Shown: one piece after another, positions 39,301 through 51,300 of the stretch
Layout: every line of letters begins with the position of its first letter
Numbering within the stretch: position 1 is the first letter of the stretch
Assembly: GCA_023079485.1 (NCBI GenBank)
Contig: CM041084.1
Span: 20,364,609 to 20,428,608 of the forward strand
Direction of reading: 5' to 3'
Source: Archilochus colubris
Taxonomy: Eukaryota > Chordata > Aves > Apodiformes > Trochilidae
Length of the DNA: 64,000 bases
Made by a program: the position numbers and the translations under genes
Notes under the pieces: generated by a model
What the model was told of the DNA's origin: nothing
Databases searched by the model: none
Seen by the model: the letters and a program-made list of their open reading frames with translations, nothing else

Positions 39301-42300
39301 ATAAGTTTTCTTGAACACCGTTAGATCGGTCTTCTGTATATACACGTTTATACTTCAGTTATAGCAATGTTTTTTTAATATGTGCTTTTAATAATGCTTG
39401 GATTATCTGTAGGATAGGTTTATAGAGGTGATTTTCTTCTAATCCCATCATGATACTTGATAGATGTCAGTCAAGATGCTTGATAGACATGCATACCTTA
39501 AAATCAATGATCACAAAAACTGATTCTTGGTGTCTCTTGGCAGCCTGTGGAGGCTCCTTGTCTGGAGCAGGCACTATCCATTCACCTTACTACCCCAGGA
39601 CATCCCCTCACCCGAAGACCTGTGAGTGGATCATCTCCCAGCCAGCTAGCAACGTGGTCATTCTTAACTTTATTGACTTTCAAATTAGAAATACAACTAC
39701 TTGTGACTTGGACTACATTGAGGTAAAGAATAATACACAGATATTATGAATACCAGATAGATTCTTATCTGTATGCTCATCCTCCTACTCATCTTCACCA
39801 AAGAAGAACTACTTGAGACATAAGCACTTCTTACAGCAGATACAAAACCTTTTCCGAGTTCATAATGGGACCTCACATCTTTTCCTGGTTCTCTAAAGAT
39901 GCTATGATCATTTCATCTGTTTTAGACAGACTTGGTTTTGGAGGTTTACGTGCCACTTACTATTGAGGGTGGAAGATCTCAGCTTTTCTAGATCTAACTT
40001 GTTTTAGGTGGGAAAGTGCTTCTCTGGCAGTCATCAGATTGCATTATATGTGCCTGTGGTGGGCACATGCTGAAGAAAGGGTAAGGTTTGACTTACTAAG
40101 GATCTCTTTTGTATGGTTCTTATTAATTCATTTATGCTTACAAATTCAAATAATAGAAATTTGTATGGGATATTTTGAATACGCTGTTCCTCAGGTCCGA
40201 GATGGCAACAACGCAGACTCTCGTCTTTTGGGAAAATACTGTGGTACAGATGTACCATCTAGAGTGCAATCTACACGGAACAATCTCTATGTCAAATTCA
40301 GAGCCTCCTCTCTTACCAACCTTGGCTTCAGAGCTGAATATTGGCCACTAGACACAGGTAAAGATTTCTTTGTTGTTTTCTTTGTAGAATGCTGGGACTT
40401 TACAAATTTTCCTGTGCACTGAAATTTGACCATCAGGGTTTATGATGGTGTAATGGGAGATAATTTCTGAATCAGTTACTGTTTACTATTCATCAAGGGA
40501 AAAAAGAATGAACTTTCAGAAAGAAAACTATCCAGTTTTATAAGTGCTTAATTTTAAAACAAATAAATCATTTAACCTGATGTTTTAAACTTCTACAGTA
40601 TGTGGAGAGACTCTCACTGGATCAGAGGGAACCATTACAAGTCCTGGTCATCCAGATGTCTACCCACATGGTATTAACTGTACCTGGATTATCAGCATTC
40701 AGCCTGGCTACCTCATCCGCCTGACATTCACTTCATTTAACTTGGCATTTGATTATAGATGCAATAAGGATTATCTTGAAATATATGACAACAGCATTCT
40801 GCAAGAATTGGGAAGGTGAATATGTCCATTAGCTTACAAAGCAGAATTATTCTAGAATGAACACTGTTCTGCAGGTCTTAGAATCTTATTTATTTCCTAA
40901 AATTTTGTGTATATATTAATTTCTCTGCATCTCAGAAATAATGCCAGCAATTTTTCTGCTTTGGCTAGTAAATGTAGCTTACTTTCTTTGACCATGGAAT
41001 CAGAAGCATGTTTAATAAGTATTATACTGGGGTGAACTACCTTGTGTCAAGAGGACAGCTTTTTTAAAGTACAAGTTTCTATATTTGGGACAGTGGTCCA
41101 GGTCCAACATATTGATTTATAGGAAATAAATAGAAAAGTATACGTGCCAAGGAAAAGACATGATTTGTAATACTCTCAGAAGTAAAGGAAAGATTACATG
41201 AAAGATTGTGCATTTGGATATTAGCACAAATAAACCCAAAGTCTGTGTTTTCAGACCAAAGTCTGAATTTTGTTTTCACTTTTTCCTGATGGGTGATTCT
41301 TTCTCTTGATACATGATTTTATCTTAGAGAAGCATATTTCTTTTCCCCATTTGGGTATATACAAAATTTTTGTGCTGCCCTAGAATTCAAGAGCATCTGC
41401 ATTACTTGTGAACAGTATCCAGCTGCAGCTACAGCCTGTAAAGTAGTTGGCTGACATGGAAGTATTTCGGAAAATAAGGAGCAATTTACTCTGTTATAAT
41501 AAGGAGTGTTTTGCAACCTTAGTCTTTGGCCAGTCACTCTGACTCCTACAAAAGAGCAGAATGCATTTTAGGTACAGCATAGAATAATTTCAATAAGAAT
41601 TTGGCAACTTGATGAACAGTTTCTTCTCCTTTGCCACACAAGTTAGATTTGCACCCTTGTACATGTAGTATGCTATTTAATCCCATGATATGTCTGAGAT
41701 CTGTATCATACAAAGGAGACATTTGTGTATCTGTAGTAGTTCAAACTTCTCAGGAAAGCTGAGATTTTTCCAGTTAAATAGTCACTTCATAAAGTACTGC
41801 CACTTAAGCTGAGGCATCTTTTTGCTGCAGGTACTGTGGAAGGTCAGTTCCACCATCTCTCACTAGTGGTGGCAACATGATGACGTTGTACTTTGTGACT
41901 GACCACAGCGTTGCATCTGAGGGCTTCTCAGCTAATTATATCTCCCTGAATGCATCAAAAGGTAATATGCCAGTCTGCTCTTTATGCAAATTAAATATTT
42001 TCAGCTGTCGCTGTAAATAAGCACTACAAGAAACAGAAACATTATTTTATGTGTTAACTGAAGACTGCTTTGGTGCTTCTTCTACCCCTTTGTATTTATC
42101 TGCTTTGTTCAAAAGTTTTTCCTCCCTAGGAGTGCAGAAAGTAATGTCTGTAGGTAACATTGCTGTTTTCTTTAAAAAGATGGTAAGACCTGGCATGGCA
42201 GAACTGCATGAATTATTTAGGAGAAGTATTTGCTTCGTCCAGTCTTAGCTGAGTATTCATGATCTAGGAAGCTTAGCACTCACTTGAATGGGAGACTCTC

Positions 42301-45300
42301 AGGTGCCATAAAAACTTATCTAGTCCCTATTAAGATGAAATATCAATGATGGGCAGAGAGAGCCATATAGGATAAAATTTGGTAACGCAGCAAAATGACC
42401 AGAATTCACAAGCTGTTCTCTTTATAATGACAGAGAACACAGTTGCTGTCTCCAGGAAGGTTCAAGGCTCCTGTAATGCCTTAAATCTGTTCTTTGAGTA
42501 CCTCCTTTTGAGGGGCCAAGTTATACATCACTGGAGAAAAGAGAAGGATGACTGTTCATCCCCTTAGTTTTCTAAAGAAGATAAATTACCCAGAATACCA
42601 ATTTATTTAATGGTTTTCCAAGGTGGGAGCATATCTGTGTTTTCAAACTATTCTGAGCCATAGCTGATCCAGAGTTTGCACATCTCTCCAGCACTGACAA
42701 AGTTTTAGCAGTGACTGAGATGCTCGTGGTAAAGCAGCCTCTTGGTGAAGGACTAACTACCAGTTTCATAGACACAATACAGATGGATCTGCTGTTGAGC
42801 TCCTGAATGCTAAACACAATTTATGTGGGCAGAGGGATAGTTTCTGCCTAGCAGAATTAAACCACAGAAGAGAGAGGCTCTGAAATGAAAAAAAGACAAT
42901 GAAAAAAATTAAAAATGAAAAAATACTTCTGTATCTGGGTTATTTGTGTATCCATAATTTACCTGTTTCTAGCTGGTTTGTTTGTGTGTGTGAAGGCTAT
43001 GATGGATCTGTTAGATGAATACCAGAAATTCATAGCATTCATTCTGTGCATACATAAGCTACCAATGACTTATTGTTTGCTCTTAGTTGCTTTAATAATT
43101 TTATTTTTTCTACTTTCCAAGTTTATTCAACTTATTTAAAAATATAAAAAAATTGTAATTTCTATCTTGTGAAAAATAACTGCTTTTTTTAGGTGACAAG
43201 TTGGAAAATTTGGCTATTATTTAATCTCCCAAGCATGTGTGTAGGCAAGACCAGTACAGATTTTGCCAGTGTGTTTCTATTCACTACCAGATAGCTTATA
43301 AATCCAAATAATCCATTTTATCATCTGCTTTCATTCACATTTGAGTTATCTGGCATGGAAACCAAAAAGTCATTAAAATAATTAAGATACAATGAGACTT
43401 ATTTAAAAGAGGAAATTTCTATTTGTTAGAAAATAATAAGCCAACACCCAGGTTCTACTTTTAAAAATCTTCCCAAGAATGATTCTGTAGTTTGAAAACT
43501 GAGTTCTTAACTAGTGAGAGGTTGCGAAATTATATGTCTTATAAAGAAAGTCTTTTGTGAGCCTGTTTTCCAGCAGCAAACTGTAATTTCTGTAAATATG
43601 ATTGTTGCTTATTAATATGACATTTTTTCTTTTACTTCACTTTGGATTAATATTCCATGGGTAGGTTTGATTCCTTCCTAACTGTTCTTACAGTAGCTCT
43701 TCTCACAGTTCATCAAGATCAAAGTATTAACTTTGGTCTAGATTTCTGTCCCTCTGCAACCCCATCTGTTCCTCTGGTTTTGTTAGTTATTACAGTGCTG
43801 ATGAACCCAAAGATTTTCTGTCCAGCTTCACTACTCTGCCTCCTCTGATTTATATTCCCCTCCTTTACCACCACCATAGTGACTGATTTTCTCATCTTTC
43901 ATCCAAAAAACATGCACTGTGTGAGGTTCAGACTATATCAACACTGTCCCTGGAATGACTTCAAACTGTTCCTCTAAAATACAAGTCTGTTTTCTCTTCA
44001 ATGCTGTTAACAACTAGAAACTGTTTGTAAGAAAGCAGAACTATATAAATTCTCATTTCAAACTCTAAACAACAGGTATGTTTTTCTTTCCCCATAGCTG
44101 TCTTTATTACTACTCAGGTATATTGGGCTCTCAGTTATTCTCTTACCTAGAACTATTATGGCTAGATTAAGTGCTTTTTCACTTCAACCAGTATATTTTG
44201 CCTAACTATGGCAAGTAGCAGATAACAACTGAAGGTAATAACCCTATAGAGAAGCTGGATCTATGATCTGTTTTCTTTACAGAGATTTGTTTCTTTTGGT
44301 TCCAGCACAAGCATAGCAATACTATAAAGTTGCCATAAATGCTGGACTGCTAACATTCATTTTTTTATTAGAATTAAGGGTTTTGGAGCTGCTGTGGCCT
44401 GAGAGAAGGCAAACACATGTATGTACGTGGCCTGCTATGAGAAGCAACTCCTAATTTTCCTGAAATTGTATCAAGTTTAGTTTTCCCACTGCAAGATATT
44501 TAGGCCTGATATTCATTTCATGTATATCCAGTTACACTAAGTAGCAAATTGCTAGACATAGTCATATCTAAAAGCCATAGATTTTTTTCCTTTACATCTG
44601 CTGCCTTGTTTGATTCTTCTACTAAGGAAAATATGGTTCTAATAATGTTCCTTGTGCAATAAGAATACTTCATGCTTTTGAGCTGTTTTCTTAGCCAGCT
44701 AGAATGTAACCAATATCAGAACTGGTTAAAGCTGTTCTGGTTTATATTAGATGTTTCAATGGGCTTTTGCCTGGAGTTATTTTACAAAGAATGAGCTATT
44801 GAAAAGATGGATAAGATTATCACCTCCCCACCTCCACATACTCCTGACCCCACTCCCCCCCACCCCCCAAAAAAAGAGGAGTAAAAAAAAAAACCCAAGG
44901 AAATATGCAAATATGATTGGAAAACGTATATTCTTCTCTATGTATCTTAGCAAACAATGTTTTTGTTACGTGGTTTATCTGTGACACATTAATTAGTTGA
45001 ACAGTAGCCTGAAAATACTGGCTGAGTTAAATTTTCCGGTCAAAAAATCTGAATTCCACAGCAACAGCCATGGTCCATAAAATACAAACAATTGTTTTAA
45101 CAGTCTGCCAGATAGTAGCTGTGAATAGTCACATGGCAGAGATACAAATGGAAATCTGTCAAAAATGCTCATATAATACTCAGTTGTGTAAAATGCATAT
45201 TGCTTGCTTTAACTGTCTGTACTTCAGATGATTAGTTATTGTCTGCCTTTCTGTCTTTTGAAGGGGAATGTCTGGTACTGTTTGGATTTCCTAGAATCCA

Positions 45301-48300
45301 GGTCTCAAATTACCAGATAGATGAACGTCATTAAAGCCATGCAAATGTTATGGTAGATTTTAGTTTTCTTTAGACCACCTTGGCTGACCACACCACAAAG
45401 CACCCAGTGAAAAATCTCTGAAAACTTTTCTAAAACTGTTGCTCAGGGTCTTGAAAGATCCAGGTCACAATTTTTCAGTGGGAATGGCACTAGCATCAGT
45501 GTATGCATTTTGTTGTCCTCAGCTTCGTCACAAATACTGGAAGTTTATTTGGTTTACTTTGAACTGAGAATCTGGGTGCTTTTTTGCTTTCTTTTTCTTC
45601 TTTTTTTCCCCATTTATTTGTTTCTTTAAAGAGGCTTAATTTCATTTTATCTGCTGAGAAAATTCAGCCTTAAAAAGGTTTTTAGCAGATTGCATTCCTG
45701 ATATAATTTTTATTCCTGGTCTTTCCCTGGCTCTGGTAAAAGATAGATATTTTCTCTATATCATCCTGAATTGTGAGTAAGTTTGAGAAGGATGAAGAAA
45801 GAAGGAAAAATATTTGTGAACCCATGGACTTAAAGGTGCAACTGAAGGTGACATACAGCTTTGTGTGTCTTCTTTATTGGGACCTGAGTACAAGTTTCAG
45901 ATCTCAGTTCCCATCACACTAAATGAACCCAGTGTTTATTAGGAGGATGTTGCCTGGCTTTTTTCTTGAGCTAAATGAGCAATGACAGGAACAGAAAGTG
46001 AGGTCTGATCAGTACTTGCATGCAGGTACATGGCATGGTTGAATGAGGCTGAGATGTGACAGAATAAAAAGCTTAAATCCTGCATACATCTTGGGCACCT
46101 ACACAGCTCATCCTGAGTCCCAGGGAAAAAAAGCTCCATCAGCTGGCAGCTGGCAACTTGTTAGGCCACTGAAGCTTGTGCAAAAAGGGGAGTGCCACTG
46201 CTCCTGCTGGAAGTAGAATATAACAAATGAATCCAGTTACCAGAGGAGTTGGCTGACAAAATGTGGGTTCATTTATGCTTTTCTTAATGATATGCTCAGG
46301 TTATATGACTCTATAGTATGTCTGTTTATATGTAAAACAGTAGAAGAGAGCTGGAGATGGTTTTTCAACATCTGTATCCTGTGTTTCTAAGGAGTTTGGG
46401 TCTGAAACACTACAAAGGGCCTTTGTGTGCTTTCTTGGAAAAATTAAGCCTAACATCTGCCAGCAGCAGTAACAGAAGGCCCTGAAGGGCAGATGTGCTT
46501 TTCCATTGCCTGTGGAGAGGCATATACTTCATGTGATAGTTTCTTCCTTTGTTTCCTAAACATGCATAGTGTTACATGAATGTCTCCAGTTTTCCTTCAG
46601 CACAGTGAGTTTGAAGGAAAACTGCTATTTAAATGTGACACTATTCTTATTTTTGATTCATTAGAATTGTGGTGAATGATCAATATCCCTCTATGGGAAA
46701 AAAACATGGATATAATTTTCTGCAGTATGCATGACTGCATGAGTGAGTGGTACAAAAGCTGGCATTTTTCTCCACTGTTGGCTGTCCCAGTGGGTTACTG
46801 CCGTTTATGGCATTTTTCTCAGACGAGCAAACACATTCAGTACCAAAATCAGAAAGGAGATTGAGTGGCTTTCAAAACCTCACACACTGGCAAGGCAAGA
46901 TGTGTGATTGTCCTCTACAATTGCTGCTGCCTTCTGTTTTTCATAAATGTCTTAAGACTATAATATACTCATATTTTATTCAGGCATACAATAATCACTT
47001 TATGGAGCTAGGCTGCATTCTGAAGTTGGGCAAAAGGAGTGAAAGTGCCTTTTTTCTGGTAACCTTTGAAACAGTTTTCACTGAAGAAACTATTATTGCA
47101 TCAAATGATGAGTTAGTGAGGTGAGTGCAAAAAGGGGAGTGCCACTGCTCCTGCTGGAAGTAGAACGTACAAATGAATCCAGTTACCAAAAGAGACTTGG
47201 CTGACAAAATGTTGGCTCATTTATGCTTTTCCTAATGATCATAGCAGCATCTACACTTGAATTTATTTCACTGTAGCCAGAAGTCTGACATTTCTAAAGC
47301 AGTCAATGTTCCACCTCCTGTATTTATACCCCTTGGCTCATAAAAAGTGTGTAGAGCAGTATACAGCATCCAAAATAGCACACCTAAGATATGATTCGTA
47401 TGGATTGCTGTTGAGAAAGTAAATTTTGGTGAAGGAGAGAACCTGGAAAACTATGTGGAAATTGTTCTTAAAGGGGATGATAAAAATATTTTGGGGTTTG
47501 TGCTGCTAATTTTACCCTGAGGGCCCTTATCTAGTACATCAATGTAAATATTCTTCAGGCTGAAAACTGGTATTCATGGTCTCAGCCTCTGAGTAAGTAA
47601 GGAATACCACTATTTCAACAACTCAAACCACTTAATGTGCATGAGTCAGGCACCTACTCTTCCAGAATCAGGAGAATTTTTTTTTTAAATAAGTAGTCTA
47701 AATTTCAATTTAATTTTTTTTCTTTATGTGTAATGAACAAAGATAAATGTAGGTCACATTTCTAAGAAAGATTTTTAACCCTGCAGGCAGGAATCTCAAG
47801 AACTCGGATGACTTAAGGATATGAGGTTTGATGATAAGCCCTAGATGTCATATAACACTGGCAGCACAGCGAGGGCATTATAAGGATTTATAATGCATCA
47901 CTAGGTTTTTAAGTTGAATGAGATTAACCTGATTGTTATAACCATATTGTAGAACATATCACTAGTGGAACACAATTAAAATTCTACATAAAGACTTCAA
48001 TAGGTCATGGATTTCGGTAAACTAGTGTGTGAAACCTTTTTGACTTGTCAATACCAAAGTACAGTGTAATGGCAGAAAATTATTGGCCTATTTCTGCATC
48101 ATTTTGCTTTGTTCTCCTTGTGATTAATTAGGAACATGAGTCTGGTAGGCAGCATTAGGCTTAGTTATCCCACAGAAAACATTTTTAACAGAGGAATTTT
48201 AGGTGACCAAGAATGCAAAAGAACACCATTTTAAAAGACAGCATTAAATGCAAAAGCATTTTAGTAGTTGGAATGGATAGAGAACAGACTTAGCAATTAC

Positions 48301-51300
48301 AAACCTTGGACGTAAAAAGCCTTCTCTGTAAATTATTGTGCATACTGAAGTGTTAAGCACCAGTATTACTACATGGCAGCTGTGCTATGTTAGAAAACAT
48401 TTCAGAGATCTGCAGCAACCAGTTTAAATGAATATAAAGTTAATCATAATATTTTGCTTGCTCTTTCAGTTATATTTTTTAATTAGTCTAACCCTGACTA
48501 TTTGATAGAAATTATTTAAGAAATCTACTTTTGTTTCTTATAATAGCAATCTGTGGGAGACTGAGAAATGAATGACTAGTATAAGTCTCCAGTGTCATCA
48601 AATCCAGCCCACATTTTTAATGCTGTTCAGTCCTTTTTTAGTTTCTTTCTCTCTTTTTTTGTGTGTGCGTGTGTGTATTTTCGCTTGTTTTGTTATGGTT
48701 TTGGTTTCCCAAGAGCTATTTAATGTGATCTCTTTCTTAATTAAATTAATCAAACTGTATCTTAAAAAAGAGTGGATTTTTCCCCCTGTTCTACATCTGA
48801 TATTTTGGTCTCATAGTTGCTCTAGGAAGTCACTTCCATTCATGGACAGTTTTTAACTTCAGAGCTTTTACTGTCATTGGAGATGTGTTCTACTTTTCTT
48901 TTGAGCATGCTTCTTGGTGTTTATCTCTCCTCCACTTGCTAAGTTAAACAAGTTAAGCTCTTCTAGTGTCTCTTGTCTACTTATCTACTAATTTCCTGCT
49001 TTTCCCACAACCTTTGTCTTGTTCTCATTTGATTTCCAGAACCTTGTGATCATGATTATGCAAATTTTTCCAGGTGACATGTCACCATTACCTCATGCAG
49101 TGGCATCAAGATTCCCTATTTCAACTGAAAACACATGACACTGATTGTATTTCTTCTTGCTCCTTTTGCAGCCAGATCATAAACCTTACTCAGACTGTGA
49201 TCAACTAATGCATGACAATTGGTCTGTCCAAATTAAGTCTCACAGACCACTGAACAGCAGCTATTTTTATTTTCAGTCTTTATGTTTGTCCTTTTGAAAG
49301 AACTTTTAAGTTATTGCTCAGGTTCTGGCTCAGCATTAATCCACACTATTTTCTTCTTTCCAGTTCATAACACCAATGCTTCTATGGGCCTCACAAAAGA
49401 AATTATAAAGCTGATTTTAGCATAAAACATTAGGTAGAATAGTTTTGCCCTCACAATCTGTACTATTTTCCAACTCATTGTCACTAATGGCCCAGAAAAT
49501 GGGAGAAGAAATTTAGGTCTAAAATCCCCATCTCTCAGGTTTGATTGTGGGAATACCTGAGAACAATATAACATCGTCTCATTGTTAGAAAATGTATTCA
49601 GTTTCCACCACCAGTGCTTTTCAGAAATTCAGGGATTTTACCTTTTGAGTTGATCAAGACATTCCTTTCATTTTCCTTTCTCTGCTTACTTGGATTTTAG
49701 GTCAAATTCTACTTAGGCAACTGGAACTACTTTTATACTCTCTTGTTATTACAGGCACAGTGTTCTGGTAAAAGTTGAACAAATCAACTCAAATAAGAGA
49801 AATCCCATGAAAAAGCTGGATTTTGTTATTACTTTATAGACATGATATTCAGCAGTAAGATGTGCCCAGGAAGAGTTATAATGCACGGGAGCACAGGATG
49901 TTTGCTGTCTTTTGGAAATAGGAAATTTTAGTTAATTTAGCATATATATATATATATACGCATATATATATATATATATAAAAGTTAATTCATCCTTGTG
50001 TTTTTTCTTTTTAAAGTGTGCTCACATGACTACAGTACTGACACTGGTGTGCTGACATCTCCAAACTATCCCAATAACTACCCTGTCCAGACAGAATGCA
50101 TTTACACCATCACAGTGGGAATAAACAGACAGATTGTGCTCCACTTCACCAACTTCACTTTGGAAGGAAATAAACGATGTACAGAGGATTACATAGAAAT
50201 CAGGCAAGCCCAATTATTTCTTTTACTACAGATAACCATGGAAGTTGTCCACATCCACTTAGGCATGTTCAGAAGCTACAGTTATAACTATACACCTGTG
50301 CTGTCAGTGTGGGAACAGGACCAACCTACTGGCCTTCTATGATGGAGTGACTACATCAGTGAACAAGGGAAGAGCTATATATGACATTTATCAGGATTTC
50401 TGTAAGGCCTTTGACACAGTACCCCACAATATCCTTCTCTCCAAACTGAAGTATATGGTAGACTGTATTTCAAGAATGTCTCATTAGACCTGATACCATT
50501 AAATGGGTTAACTACATAAGTCTTATGTGAGGTGCCACTCTGGTTTCCTGTCCTGAGGTGTCCTCTGATGAGTTGCATTCAGTCAACTAAGAAAACTGTT
50601 CATCTGACCATTGCTGCAGAGGCTGAGATGCAGGTGAGAGGAAGTTCTGGCACACTTCCTCAACTGCCAGTAACCTGAGACAATGGCAAACTGTTTAAGT
50701 TGGGAGGATGACAAAAAAAACCCAACAAAAACAGACTGGCAAAGTCTAAGCAGAAATATCTCTCAAAAGGAGGTATAAACCTGTGAAAATTTAATTTAAT
50801 GCATCTCTTTAAATTTAAAAAGCATTATATGGAGATCACACCCACATATAGATATAAATATATTTATTATTGTCCTAATGACCTGCAGGGTATTTGTAAT
50901 ATGAAGATGCTTAAAGATAAGGCTAGAAAGCCATTGATCCATTGATAGAAAGGTGGTTGTCACTGTCTTTTTTATTCCCATGAGATATGTGCAGGTAGCA
51001 AAACAGAATATTAGATGTTCATCCTGATTACAGTAGCAGATACTGTTACTGGGACTTATTTTAAAGATAGGAAATAAGTGGTTTGAAAAAAACAGTTATA
51101 AAAGACAAGAAAATATTTCAAAGCATGCATCATATCAGTTCTGTGGAATGAGTTCCTATTTGTAAGGTGGAAAATAGGTCAGCTCATCTGGTTTTGTGGA
51201 AGGCTACACAGACAGAAGTGAGCAGTTATTTCTTCAAATTAGAAGATTACCTTTGGCTAAACCAACGATTGCCACCTTGTAGAATACAGAGAAGGTTCTG

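Larger units (their letters stand above)
38930..41830. other. CUBN introns 18-21
   Basis: The introns are about 0.6, 0.5, 0.2 and 1.0 kb and have no recognisable gene, repeat family or RNA. Confidence 0.7.
41962..50016. other. CUBN intron 22, 8.1 kb
   Basis: This is the longest complete intron in the window. It holds a C-rich tract (44,847-44,868), two copies of a ~115-bp direct repeat (46,178 and 47,125), a short GT microsatellite near 48,661 and a (TA)n tract next to the acceptor. I found no gene in it. Confidence 0.7.

Noticed and set aside
50204..50342. Read-through extension of exon 23 as a long terminal exon
   Set aside because: The frame continues past the CUB motif for some 46 codons, but joining to exon 24 restores a perfect CUB6, so the extension is intron sequence.
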